DNA of 64,000 nucleotides from Amycolatopsis rifamycinica. Lineage in GTDB: Bacteria > Actinomycetota > Actinomycetes > Mycobacteriales > Pseudonocardiaceae. Both the position numbers and the translations under genes were made by a program. Below, piece by piece: positions 8,194 through 16,423 of this stretch. The stretch is taken from NCBI RefSeq assembly GCF_000695625.1, contig NZ_JMQI01000011.1, positions 1 through 64,000 on the forward strand, given 5' to 3'. The notes under the pieces are model-generated. The model was given only the letters and a program-made list of their open reading frames with translations. It did not search any database and was not told the origin of the DNA. Numbering within the stretch: the first letter of the stretch is position 1; every line of letters begins with the position of its first letter.

Positions 8194-9387
8194 GTGCGGC
8201 ACGGTATGACCACCCACGGCCTTTCCCAGCAGGACAGAGCCCACAGCCCGTCGTTCTTCTCCGTAGCCAGGGCGATGGGACAGCACGCGGACGACCTCGC
8301 GGACTTCTGCATCCCCTGCAACCCGTACTTCCCGACCGACGAGATGTTCGGGCGGCTCGAACGCAACCTCCGCACGATCCTCAAGTTCTACCCGAGCGAC
8401 GCGGGCGCGATCACCGCGCAGCTGGCGAGCGTGCTGCGGCTCAACCCGTCGACGATCTCCCTGGCCAACGGCTCGACCGAGCTGATCACCTGGATCGACC
8501 GCCTGCTGGTCGATTCCAGCGTCGCCGTGCCGATCCCGACGTTCGGCCGCTGGACCGACCAGCCGATGGAGACCGGCAAGCGCGTCGACATGTTCCTGCT
8601 GAAGGAAGCGGACGGCTTCGAACTGCGGGTGGACGAGTACATCGACTTCATCAAGCGCCGCGGCTCCCGGGTCGCGGTGCTGTGCAACCCGAACAACCCC
8701 GACGGCGGGTACCTGCCGCGCCGTGAGGTGATCCGGTTCATGGATGCCCTCGAGGACCTCGACCTGGTGGTGATCGACGAGTCGTTCGTCGACTTCGTCG
8801 AGGCCGAGCGGAACCCGTCGGTGGCCGCCGAAGCCGTCGTCCGGCCGAACGTGATCGTGCTGAAGAGCCTCGGCAAGAACTTCGGGCTGCACGGGATCCG
8901 GTTCGGCTACCAGGTGTCGAACCCCGCGCTGACGCGCAAGCTATCGGCCGCGCTGCCGAAGTGGAACCTGAACTCGCTCGCCGAGACCGTGATCTTCATG
9001 CTCGCCGAGCACCGCGCGGAGTACGAAGACAGCCTCAAGAAACTCGCGCTCGACCGGTTCATGATGCATTCGCAGCTCGGCCAGTTCCCGGAGCTGACGG
9101 TGTTCCCGTCGCAGGCGAACTTCCTGCTCGTCAAGCTGCCGGCGTCGGTCGACGGCGCCGAGCTGTGCGACTACCTGCTCGCCGAGCACCACCTGCTGGT
9201 GCGCCAGTGCGGCAACAAGATCGGCATGACCAGCCAGTTCATGCGCTTCGGGGTGCGGCCGGACACCGAGGTCGAGCGGCTGGTGGAGGGACTGCGCGGC
9301 GTGGAGCGGCTCGGCGGCGGACGGCACACGACGCCGGCCATCGAGCTGGTCTCGCACTCCCGCGAGCCGGAACGGTCGATCAGCTGA
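8194..9387 (+). CDS. PLP-dependent aminotransferase, class I/II fold
   Basis: 397 aa fold-type I PLP enzyme related to histidinol-phosphate aminotransferase and threonine-phosphate decarboxylase. The phosphate-binding segment is NGSTELITWIDRLLV near residue 90; NPNNPDGGYLPR near 167 and the DESFVDF aspartate near 190 are standard. The Schiff-base lysine is K228 in SLGKNFGLHGIRFGY. GTG 8194 has GGAG 7 bp upstream; ATG 8206 is an alternative. A kinase-like gene follows after 11 bp, so the two are probably one operon. The N-terminal 30 residues (HSPSFFSVARAMG) are not typical of HisC. Confidence 0.85.
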   Translation: MRHGMTTHGLSQQDRAHSPSFFSVARAMGQHADDLADFCIPCNPYFPTDEMFGRLERNLRTILKFYPSDAGAITAQLASVLRLNPSTISLANGSTELITWIDRLLVDSSVAVPIPTFGRWTDQPMETGKRVDMFLLKEADGFELRVDEYIDFIKRRGSRVAVLCNPNNPDGGYLPRREVIRFMDALEDLDLVVIDESFVDFVEAERNPSVAAEAVVRPNVIVLKSLGKNFGLHGIRFGYQVSNPALTRKLSAALPKWNLNSLAETVIFMLAEHRAEYEDSLKKLALDRFMMHSQLGQFPELTVFPSQANFLLVKLPASVDGAELCDYLLAEHHLLVRQCGNKIGMTSQFMRFGVRPDTEVERLVEGLRGVERLGGGRHTTPAIELVSHSREPERSIS

Positions 9388-9398
9388 GCACCTGGGCG

Positions 9399-10325
9399 AT
9401 GGCCGACTTCCAGGCGAACACCCGGCCGTTCGCCGAGCTCGACCGCGCCGGCCGCACCCGCCGCCTGCGCCGGCTCGCCGAAGCGGCGTTGACGGCCTAC
9501 GCCGTTCCGGTGGCTCGCCTGACCCCGCTGGCCCACGGGCAGAACACGTCCTTCCGCGTCGACGGCGCGGACGGCCACCGGTACGTGCTGCGGGTGCAGC
9601 GGCCGGACGGCCCCGGCGTCGCGCAGGTGCGGGCCGAGATGGCCTGGCTTTCCCGGCTCCGCCGAGAATCCGGTCTCGTCGTGCCGCAGCCGGTGCCGAC
9701 GCGCGCGCGGGACCTGGTCACCGTGGTCGCCGACCCGGCCGTGCCGGAACCCCGTACTTGCGTGCTCTGCCACTGGGTCGAGGGCCGGTTCGTCGACGAG
9801 CGGCTCAGCGCGCCGCAGTTGTACGCGGTGGGCGAGTTCACCGCGCGGCTGCACCTGCACGGCGCCCGGATGAACGGCCTCGACCGCCGCCGCGTCGACG
9901 ACCTGACCGAGTTCGGCCGCACGCAGGTGGACGGCTTCTCCGCCGCGGTCGTCGAGCGGGCCGTCGCGGCGGCCGGCGGCGACGAGCGGATCCGCAAGGC
10001 CGTGGCACGCGCCCGCGCGGTGCGGGCCGAGCTGGGCTACGGCTCCGACGTGTTCGGCCTGGTCCACGGCGACCTGCACCAGGACAACTACCTGCTGCAC
10101 CGCGGCCGGGTGCACGTGATCGACTTCGACGACTGCGGGTACGGCCACTTCGCCTACGACCTCGCCGTCGCCTGCGCCGCCCTCGCGCACCTGCCCCAGC
10201 GCGAAGAGCTGAAGGAGGCGCTCCTGGACGGCTACCGTTCGGTGCGTCCGGCCGCGGCCACGACGGACCCGGGCGTCCTGGGCGCCTTCGCCGCGCTCCG
10301 CCGCGTCCAGCTCCGCCTTCGCTGA
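9399..10325 (+). CDS. Aminoglycoside phosphotransferase-like small-molecule kinase
   Basis: 308 aa APH/ChoK-type kinase. It has an N-lobe (LAHGQNTSFRVDGADG, then RYVLRVQRP with the ATP-binding Lys/Arg region) and a C-lobe with the Brenner motif HGDLHQDNYL and the metal-binding IDFDDCGYGHFAYDL. The family phosphorylates hydroxyls on small molecules such as homoserine, choline, fructosamine or aminoglycosides. The overall pattern is closer to homoserine kinase/YihE-like proteins than to resistance APHs. Pairing with the upstream PLP aminotransferase suggests action on the same amino compound; this is inference. Confidence 0.82.
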   Translation: MADFQANTRPFAELDRAGRTRRLRRLAEAALTAYAVPVARLTPLAHGQNTSFRVDGADGHRYVLRVQRPDGPGVAQVRAEMAWLSRLRRESGLVVPQPVPTRARDLVTVVADPAVPEPRTCVLCHWVEGRFVDERLSAPQLYAVGEFTARLHLHGARMNGLDRRRVDDLTEFGRTQVDGFSAAVVERAVAAAGGDERIRKAVARARAVRAELGYGSDVFGLVHGDLHQDNYLLHRGRVHVIDFDDCGYGHFAYDLAVACAALAHLPQREELKEALLDGYRSVRPAAATTDPGVLGAFAALRRVQLRLR

Positions 10326-10338
10326 CCCGCCCAAGCGG

Positions 10339-10356
10339 CACTTTCACGTGAAAGTG
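10339..10356. promoter_or_regulatory. Perfect 18-bp palindrome upstream of tetR-type gene
   Basis: CACTTTCACGTGAAAGTG is a perfect palindrome beginning 14 bp after the kinase stop and ending 20 bp before the proposed -10 of the downstream TetR gene. It could act as a terminator hairpin for the kinase transcript or as an operator covering the -35 region. There is no T-run after it. Confidence 0.55.
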
Positions 10357-10357
10357 G

Positions 10358-10388
10358 CGCGTTACAAGGGGGCGTTACAATTGCTATA
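10358..10388 (+). promoter_or_regulatory. Leaderless promoter and direct repeats for the TetR gene
   Basis: GCGTTACAA is repeated at 10359-10367 and 10372-10380. The second copy contains a -10-like TACAAT (10376-10381), 6 nt before the ATG at 10388. The transcript would therefore start at or near the A of the ATG, with no leader and no Shine-Dalgarno. The repeats are candidate self-operator half-sites. Confidence 0.45.
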
Positions 10389-11077
10389 TGGCCGGACGAT
10401 CGAGCAATGCCACCAGTACCCGTGACCGTCTGCTCATGGCGGCCGGGCAGCTCCTGCACGAAGCCGGCGACGGACCGGTGTCGACGCGGGCGATCTGCGA
10501 GCGGGCCGGCGTCCAGGCCCCCACCCTGTACCACCACTTCGGCAGCAAGCAGGGCCTGCTCGACGCGGTGGTCAACTACGGCTTCACCCAGTACGTCCAG
10601 GCCCCGGAGCCGGGCGGCGACCCGGTGGACCGGATCCGCGCGGGCTGGGACAGGCACGTCGAATACGGCCTCGAGCACCCCGCGTTCTACGTGCTGCTCT
10701 ACGGCCAGATCGAGCCCGGCGTCCCGTGCAACCTCACCTCGAGCGCCGAGGCGATGCTGCTGGAGCTCTTCACGCCGTTGGCGCGCGACGGGCGCCTGCG
10801 CGTCGAGGCCGCGGAGGCCGCGCGGCAGTTCGCCGCGGCCAACAGCGGCGTGACGCTCAGCCTGATCGCCCAGCCCGCGGAAAGCCGGGATCTGGCGATG
10901 TCCACGCAGGTCAGGGAGTCGGTCCTGGCCGGGTTGCTCGTCGACCGCCCGGCCGACGGCTCGTCGATGAGCGCCCTCGCTGTCGCTTTGTCGACCGCCC
11001 TCGAGGACGACACGGAGGCGCTGACCACCACCGAACGCCAGATGCTGCGGGAGTGGCTGCACCGCTTGGCCGTCTAA
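10388..11077 (+). CDS. TetR family transcriptional regulator
   Basis: 229 aa. The N-terminal TetR helix-turn-helix runs from about residue 12 to 58 (STRAICERAGVQAPTLYHHF then GSKQGLLDAVV), with the usual LYHHFGSK recognition region. The C-terminal ligand-binding half is of a TetR_C type with no recognisable ligand. The next gene, an F420-dependent oxidoreductase, starts 19 bp downstream on the same strand and carries repeat elements at its start, so it is the likely target. Putative leaderless promoter just upstream. Confidence 0.9.
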   Translation: MAGRSSNATSTRDRLLMAAGQLLHEAGDGPVSTRAICERAGVQAPTLYHHFGSKQGLLDAVVNYGFTQYVQAPEPGGDPVDRIRAGWDRHVEYGLEHPAFYVLLYGQIEPGVPCNLTSSAEAMLLELFTPLARDGRLRVEAAEAARQFAAANSGVTLSLIAQPAESRDLAMSTQVRESVLAGLLVDRPADGSSMSALAVALSTALEDDTEALTTTERQMLREWLHRLAV

Positions 11078-11115
11078 CGCTACATTCGCTACATTAATGT
11101 CTATGGCAAATGTAG
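11078..11115 (+). promoter_or_regulatory. Tandem and inverted repeats over the start of the LLM gene
   Basis: CGCTACATT occurs twice in tandem (11078-11086, 11087-11095) immediately before the ATG. ACATTAATGT (11091-11100) is a 10-bp palindrome that includes the start codon, and CTACATT (11089-11095) is inverted as AATGTAG at 11109-11115. No Shine-Dalgarno is visible. This is a candidate regulator binding site or a translational control element. Confidence 0.45.
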
Positions 11116-11951
11116 TGAAGCAGTTCGGCGTGTTCCTGGCCCCGCACCGCGACGACGTGGCCCGCAAGGAGCAGGCGATCGCGGCGGACGAGCTGGGGTA
11201 CGGCGCGGTCTGGCTCGGTACCGGCCCCAACTCGGTCGGCGACCTCGCGTTCGTGGAGGACATCCTGGCCGCCACCGAGCGGATCACCGTCGCGACGGCG
11301 ATCGTCAACATGTGGGTCGACGAACCGGAAACCCTCGCCGCGTCCTACCACCGGCTCGCGGACCGCTACGGAGACCGGCTGCTGCTCGGCATCGGCGTCG
11401 GCCACCCGGAGTCGGTCACCGGGTACCGCGGCCCGTACGCCAAGATCGTCGACTACCTCGACCGGCTCGACGCGGCCGGCGTCCCGGCCGGTGCCCGGGT
11501 GCTCGCCGCGCTCGGCGACCGCATGCTGAAGCTGGCCGCCGAGCGCACCGCGGGCGCGCACCCGTACCTGGTGCCGGTCGCGCACACGCGGCACGCCCGG
11601 GCGGTCCTGGGCGCGGGCAAACTGCTGGCCCCGGAACAGAAGGTGGTCGTGGACGACGACCCGGCGGCCGCGCGCGCCATCGGACGGCCGTACGTCCGGA
11701 CCCCCTACCTCGGCCTCCGCAACTACGTGAACAACCTCCTGCGCCACGGGTACACCGAGGCCGACGTCGCCGGCGGCGGCAGCGACCGCCTGATCGACGA
11801 CCTCGTCCTGCACGGCACCCCGGACACCGTCGCCAAGGGCCTGCGGTCCCATGTGGACGCCGGCGCCGACCACGTGGCGGTGCAGGTGCTCGGCCCGTCA
11901 CCCGAGGCAGAGCGGGAAAACCAGCGGCGGCTGGCCGAAGAGCTGCTCTGA
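11097..11951 (+). CDS. LLM-class F420-dependent oxidoreductase
   Basis: 284 aa luciferase-like TIM-barrel protein. It has the expected EQAIAADELGYGAVWLGTG opening, the TERITVATAIVNMWVDEPET strand, the RYGDRLLLGIGVGHPE segment and a C-terminal HGTPDTVAKGLRSHVDAGADH. It belongs to the actinobacterial subfamily of F420-dependent LLM oxidoreductases resembling TIGR03620; F420 use is inferred from the family and lineage. The start is 11097 or 11103. It is downstream of and cotranscribable with the TetR gene. Its stop TGA abuts the stop of the convergent gene (TGATCA). Confidence 0.87.
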   Translation: MSMANVVKQFGVFLAPHRDDVARKEQAIAADELGYGAVWLGTGPNSVGDLAFVEDILAATERITVATAIVNMWVDEPETLAASYHRLADRYGDRLLLGIGVGHPESVTGYRGPYAKIVDYLDRLDAAGVPAGARVLAALGDRMLKLAAERTAGAHPYLVPVAHTRHARAVLGAGKLLAPEQKVVVDDDPAAARAIGRPYVRTPYLGLRNYVNNLLRHGYTEADVAGGGSDRLIDDLVLHGTPDTVAKGLRSHVDAGADHVAVQVLGPSPEAERENQRRLAEELL

Positions 11952-12680
11952 TCAGCCGGGCGCGGGCAGCAGGACGTTCAGGGCGGCGACGAGCGTGCGC
12001 TCCTCGTAGGCGAAATGACTGTCCAATGCGGACTGGAGGCGGTCGAACTCCGCGCGGAGCCGGACCGGGTCGGTTTCCTCCTCGACGAGCCGCTCGATCT
12101 CTTCCTGGAGCCGGGCCACGACGACGTGCTCTTCGTCGAGCTTGTCCAGCGTGGGCTTGAGGGCCGGGAACCGCTCGGCCAGCACCGGGAAGATGTTCCT
12201 GGCCTCCCCGGTGTGGTGCCGGGTGAGGGCCGTGCAGAAGCCGGCACAACGCGTGCGCAGCTGCCGTGGGACGCCGCAGTCCAGCTCGGCGCGCATCTCC
12301 TTCAGCTCACCGCGCAGCCAGTCGTGCATCTCGACGAGCCAGTCGCCCATGCGGCGCGCGGTGTCGAACCGGCGCAGCTCGACGACGGGCAGGATCCGGG
12401 TCGTTCGCGCCTGGTACTGCGCGAACCCCGGTTCCCGCTCGATCACCTCGGCGAACAGCCGGTCGCGGTCGGGCGGGAGGGCCGCCATCGCCTCGAACGT
12501 TTCGGTGTCCGTTTCCACCGTGACCAGCGGGTTGCGCCGGATGTTGTGGTACCAGGCGGGGTGCTTCGGCGCCCCCATCGCCGAGGCGACGACGACCAGC
12601 CGGCCGTCGATGTCCAAGGCGCCCAGGGGAACCCGGTGCTTCCGGCCCGTCCGGGCGCCGGTCGTGGTGAGCATGATCAA
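11952..12680 (-). CDS. Ddn-like deazaflavin-binding domain fused to hemerythrin (HHE) domain
   Basis: 242 aa with two domains. Residues 1-95 match the Ddn/DUF385 split-barrel of F420-dependent nitroreductases (MLTTTGARTGRKHRVPLGAL, then GAPKHPAWYHNIRRNP). Residues 115-240 form a four-helix hemerythrin-like domain with candidate iron ligands in HDWLRGE, RHHTGEARNIF, DEEHVVVARL and SHFAYEERTL. The protein begins about 35-40 residues into the usual Ddn domain, so the N-terminal helix is absent. The start is TTG 12680, 8 bp after GGAAAGGA, or ATG 12674. It ends tail to tail with the LLM gene. A redox or oxygen/NO-related role is inference. Confidence 0.85.
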   Translation of the reverse strand: MIMLTTTGARTGRKHRVPLGALDIDGRLVVVASAMGAPKHPAWYHNIRRNPLVTVETDTETFEAMAALPPDRDRLFAEVIEREPGFAQYQARTTRILPVVELRRFDTARRMGDWLVEMHDWLRGELKEMRAELDCGVPRQLRTRCAGFCTALTRHHTGEARNIFPVLAERFPALKPTLDKLDEEHVVVARLQEEIERLVEEETDPVRLRAEFDRLQSALDSHFAYEERTLVAALNVLLPAPG

Positions 12681-12889
12681 GCTGCGTTGTCCTTTCCGAT
12701 GACGGAATCACCGGAGGCCGAGAGGCCGACACGGAGGGCACAGCTCCGCCGGGGAAAGGCGGAACGTGTCGAACTCAAGGGGGCTTGGTAGCCACTACCT
12801 CCGTGTGTCGGCCCATCCGGGGCACAAGCGCACGTTACCAACCGGCTGGACCGTCGGCCATCCTCAATCCGCGTAGCCGTGACGACGGC

Positions 12890-13735
12890 TCAGCGGGCGG
12901 CGTCGGCGGCCTCTCGCGCGGCGGTGGCGGCCGCGTCGGCTTCGTCGAAGGCCGCTTTCGCGGTCTCGAACTCCGCCGTCGCCCGCGCGGCGCGTTCCTC
13001 GGCTTCCGCCAGCCGCTCACGCAGGTCGTCGACGCGGGCGGTGGCCTGCTCGGCCGCGCGTTCGGTGCGGACGAGGTCGCGCTCGGCCACCGCGCGTTCC
13101 TTGTCCCGCTCGGCGGCTTCCTTGCGCAGGCGCTCGCGTTCGGCACGGGCCCGCGCCCGCTCCTCGGCTTCGCGTTCTTCGCGTTCTTCACGCCGGTGAT
13201 CCCGCTTCGGCTTGGCCGGTTCGGCCTTGTCCACCAGCTTCTGCGGGCGCTTCCCGGTGGCGGGCGGGACGCTCGCGGCCAGGCTGAACCACTGGTCGGT
13301 GTCCTGGTGCGCGACCGACGTCAGCCGTCCGGCGAGCGCCAGCGCGGCGGTGTCCGGGTCGGCCGCGACGGCCTCCAGGGACGCCTCCACCTCGCGGGTC
13401 ACCGTGTCGCTCATCGACGGCAGCTCGTGGAGGATCCGCCGCACCAGCTCGCCGCGGCGCCGGGTCAGCGCGCGCAGCTCGTCGCCGGCCAGGCGGGTGT
13501 GGGCGTCCCGCAGCTCGGCGCCGAGCTCGGCCAGTTCCCGCAGCTCGTCGGAGTCGTCCCTGGCCAGGCCGTTGACGATCGCCGCGGCCGTGGTCGGCTT
13601 GCGGAGCTGCTGGATCCGCTTCGCGAGTTCGGCATCGCCCTCGGCCTTCGCCGCCTTCGCCGCCGCGTTGCGCGCGCTGACGAACTCCGCGGGGTCGCCC
13701 CCGTAGAGTTCGCCGGCCACCGTGTCGAAGTCCAT
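12890..13735 (-). CDS. Coiled-coil protein of unknown function
   Basis: 281 aa. Residues 1-150 form an alpha-helical domain (MDFDTVAGELYGGDPAEFVS, RKPTTAAAIVNGLARDD) recurrent in actinobacterial hypotheticals. Residues 165-281 are an almost continuous charged coiled coil rich in Ala, Glu and Arg. No signal peptide or membrane helix is seen. The ATG at 13735 has GGAG 6 bp upstream, so the extra six residues before it are discounted. It is divergent from the acyl-CoA ligase by about 60 bp. Function unknown. Confidence 0.8.
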   Translation of the reverse strand: MDFDTVAGELYGGDPAEFVSARNAAAKAAKAEGDAELAKRIQQLRKPTTAAAIVNGLARDDSDELRELAELGAELRDAHTRLAGDELRALTRRRGELVRRILHELPSMSDTVTREVEASLEAVAADPDTAALALAGRLTSVAHQDTDQWFSLAASVPPATGKRPQKLVDKAEPAKPKRDHRREEREEREAEERARARAERERLRKEAAERDKERAVAERDLVRTERAAEQATARVDDLRERLAEAEERAARATAEFETAKAAFDEADAAATAAREAADAAR

Positions 13736-13796
13736 CGTGCTCCAGCGAACCACATCGGACTGGTGCGGACACCTGCTGAAGAGTCATCATCGGGGG

Positions 13797-15320
13797 ATGT
13801 TCTTCGATCTGGGTGTCCGGGACTTCCTCGACCGCGCGGAGACGGTGTACCCGGACCGCGTCGCGGTGGTCGACGAGCCGGACCAGCCGGCGCCGAGCTG
13901 GGGCTCGCTCACCTACCGCGAGGTGGCGCGCCGGGCCCGCGCGCAGGCCGCCAACCTCGACGCGCTGGGCGTGCCGCCAGGTGGGCGCGTCGCGATCGTG
14001 TCGCACAACGCCGCCCGGCTGCTCGTGTCGTTCTTCGGCGTGTCCGGCTGGGGCCGGATCCTGGTGCCGGTCAACTTCCGGCTGGCGCCCGCCGAGGCCG
14101 AGTACATAGTGGAGCATTCGGGGGCGGAGGTGCTGATCGTCGACCCGGAGCTCGAGCACCTGCTGGACACGGTGACGGCGAAGCGCGTGTTCGTGCTCGG
14201 CCGCGACGACGAGGCCATCTGGGGCGGCGGCGGAACGCCCCGGCCCTGGGCCGGCGACGAGTCGGCCACCGCCACCATCAACTACACGTCGGGGACGACC
14301 GCGCGGCCGAAGGGCGTGCAGCTCACCCACCGCAACATCTGGCTGAACGCCGCCGTCTTCGGCCTGCACACGACGCTGAGCGACAACGACGTCCTGCTGC
14401 ACACCCTGCCGATGTTCCACTGCAACGGCTGGGGCATGCCGTACGCGGTGACCGGCCTCGGCGGACGGCACATCGTGCTCCGGAAGGTCGACGGCACGGA
14501 GATCCTGCGGCGCATCGACGAACACGGCGTGACGATCCTGTGCGCGGCGCCCGCGGTGGTCACGGCGGCGCTCGACGGCGCCTCGACCTGGAACGGCGAG
14601 GTCCCCGGCCGCGACCGCGTCCGGATCGTCGTGGCCGGCGCGCCGCCGCCGACGCGCACGATCGAGCGGGTCCGGGCGGAGCTGGGCTGGGAGTTCATCC
14701 AGATCTACGGGCTCACCGAGACCGCGCCGCTGCTGACGGTCAACCGGATGCGCAGCGAGTGGGCGGACCTCGACCCGCACGAGCAGGCGCGGCTGCTGGG
14801 CCGCGCGGGGACGCCGGCGCTGGGTGTCCGGATCGAGGTCGGCGAGGACGGCGAGGTGCTCGCGCAGTCGAACCACAACCTCGACGGCTACTGGGAGAAC
14901 CCCGCCGAGACCGCCCGGGTGACCGACGGCGGCTGGTTCCACACCGGCGACGGCGGCTCGTTCGACGACGGCTACCTGACCATCGCGGACCGCAAGAAGG
15001 ACGTGATCATCTCCGGCGGCGAGAACGTGTCGTCCATCGAGGTGGAGGACGCGCTGAACTCGCACCCGGCGATCCGCGAGGCCGCCGTGATCGGCATCCC
15101 GGACGCCAAGTGGGGCGAGCTGGTGACGGCCCTGGTCGTGGTCGAGGGCGACGTCACGGCGGAGGAGCTGATCCGGCACTGCCGGGGGTACCTGGCGGGG
15201 TACAAGTGCCCGAAGCGGATCGAGTTCCTGGACGCGCTGCCCCGGACGGCCACCGGCAAGATCCAGAAGTTCAAGCTCCGGGAGCCGTTCTGGCGGGGTC
15301 AGTCACGGCAGGTCAACTAG
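13797..15320 (+). CDS. Acyl-CoA synthetase / AMP-dependent ligase
   Basis: 507 aa ANL-superfamily ligase that activates a carboxylic acid via acyl-AMP to the CoA thioester. The P-loop-like motif is YTSGTTARPKGVQLTHRN near residue 162. Other family motifs are HTLPMFHCNGWG, IYGLTETAPLL near 303 and HTGDGGS near 383; the catalytic lysine segment is TATGKIQKFKLR near the C-terminus (about 493). The length and motif spelling fit medium/long-chain fatty acyl-CoA ligases. Its TAG stop shares CTAG (15317-15320) with the convergent epoxide hydrolase gene. Confidence 0.9.
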   Translation: MFFDLGVRDFLDRAETVYPDRVAVVDEPDQPAPSWGSLTYREVARRARAQAANLDALGVPPGGRVAIVSHNAARLLVSFFGVSGWGRILVPVNFRLAPAEAEYIVEHSGAEVLIVDPELEHLLDTVTAKRVFVLGRDDEAIWGGGGTPRPWAGDESATATINYTSGTTARPKGVQLTHRNIWLNAAVFGLHTTLSDNDVLLHTLPMFHCNGWGMPYAVTGLGGRHIVLRKVDGTEILRRIDEHGVTILCAAPAVVTAALDGASTWNGEVPGRDRVRIVVAGAPPPTRTIERVRAELGWEFIQIYGLTETAPLLTVNRMRSEWADLDPHEQARLLGRAGTPALGVRIEVGEDGEVLAQSNHNLDGYWENPAETARVTDGGWFHTGDGGSFDDGYLTIADRKKDVIISGGENVSSIEVEDALNSHPAIREAAVIGIPDAKWGELVTALVVVEGDVTAEELIRHCRGYLAGYKCPKRIEFLDALPRTATGKIQKFKLREPFWRGQSRQVN

Positions 15321-16423
15321 CGGACCAGCCGGAAGAAGGTCCGCACCTCCTCCGCGAACAGCTCAGGCTGCTCGTACGCCGCGAAGTGGCCACCCCGGTC
15401 CAGCTCGTTCCAGTGCCGGATGTCGGGATACCGCCGCTCCGCCCACCGGCGGGACGGCCGCGGCATCTCCTTCGGGAAGATCGAACAGCCCACCGGGACG
15501 TCGACCGTGTCGTCCGTCGCCTCCGAGAACCACTTCTGCACCTTGCGGATGCTTTCCCAGTAGAGCCGCGCGGACGACGCCGCCGTGCCCGTGAGCCAGT
15601 ACAGCGTGACGTCGTCGAGCAGCTCGTCGCGGGTGAACGGGAAGCCGTCCGACCAGGCGTGGAACTTCTCCACCAGCCAGCCGCACAGCCCCGCCGGGGA
15701 GTCGAGCAGGCTGTAGCCGATCGTCTGCGGGCGGGTCGACTGCAGCACCGAATACCCGTCTTCCCAGCGCTGCGCGTGCTCCAACGCGTCCAGCGCGGCC
15801 CGCTCGGCCGGCGTCAGGTCGCCGAAGGTCGCCGGGTCCGGCGCCGCGATCGGCGGGTTCAGGTGGATGCCCGCCAGGTGCTCCGCGTCCCGCTGGGCCA
15901 GCAACGTCGTGATCGACGTCCCCCAGTCGCCGCCCTGCGCGCCGTACCGCGAGTAACCGAGGCGCGCCATCAGCGAAGCCCACGCCGCCGCGATGCGCTC
16001 GATGCCCCAGCCCGGCGCCGTCGGCTTGTCGCTGAAGGCGTAGCCCGGCAGCGACGGGATCACCAGGTGGAACTCCTCGGACAGCGGCTCGATCACCTTC
16101 GAGAACTCGATGAACGAGCCGGGCCAGCCGTGCGTGAGGAGCAGCGGCAACGCGGCCGGATCCGGCGAGCGCACGTGCAGGAAGTGGATGCCCAGCCCGT
16201 CGATTTCGGTGCGGTACTGCGGAAACCGGTTCAGCCGCGCCTCCGTGCGGCGCCAGTCGTAGTCCGACGCCCAGTATTCGCACAGCGGGCGCAGGAACTC
16301 CAGCGGTGTGCCCTGGCTCCAGTCGCCCACCGGCTCGGCTTCGGGCCAGCGCGTCCGCCGCAGCCGCGCCCGCAGGTCGTCGAGGTCGGCCTCGGGGACC
16401 TCGATCCGGAACGGCGTGATCAT
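15317..16423 (-). CDS. Epoxide hydrolase (alpha/beta hydrolase with EHN domain)
   Basis: 368 aa. The N-terminal EHN region (FRIEVPEADLDDLRARLRRT) is followed by the alpha/beta core with the oxyanion motif LTHGWPGSF near 97 and the nucleophile elbow GAQGGDWGTS near 175, where Asp is the nucleophile. The C-terminal GGHFAAYEQPELFAEEVR supplies the catalytic His. This is the bacterial microsomal-type epoxide hydrolase architecture. The start overlaps the stop of the upstream DHFR-like gene as ATGA (16420-16423), so the two are translationally coupled. Confidence 0.9.
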   Translation of the reverse strand: MITPFRIEVPEADLDDLRARLRRTRWPEAEPVGDWSQGTPLEFLRPLCEYWASDYDWRRTEARLNRFPQYRTEIDGLGIHFLHVRSPDPAALPLLLTHGWPGSFIEFSKVIEPLSEEFHLVIPSLPGYAFSDKPTAPGWGIERIAAAWASLMARLGYSRYGAQGGDWGTSITTLLAQRDAEHLAGIHLNPPIAAPDPATFGDLTPAERAALDALEHAQRWEDGYSVLQSTRPQTIGYSLLDSPAGLCGWLVEKFHAWSDGFPFTRDELLDDVTLYWLTGTAASSARLYWESIRKVQKWFSEATDDTVDVPVGCSIFPKEMPRPSRRWAERRYPDIRHWNELDRGGHFAAYEQPELFAEEVRTFFRLVR

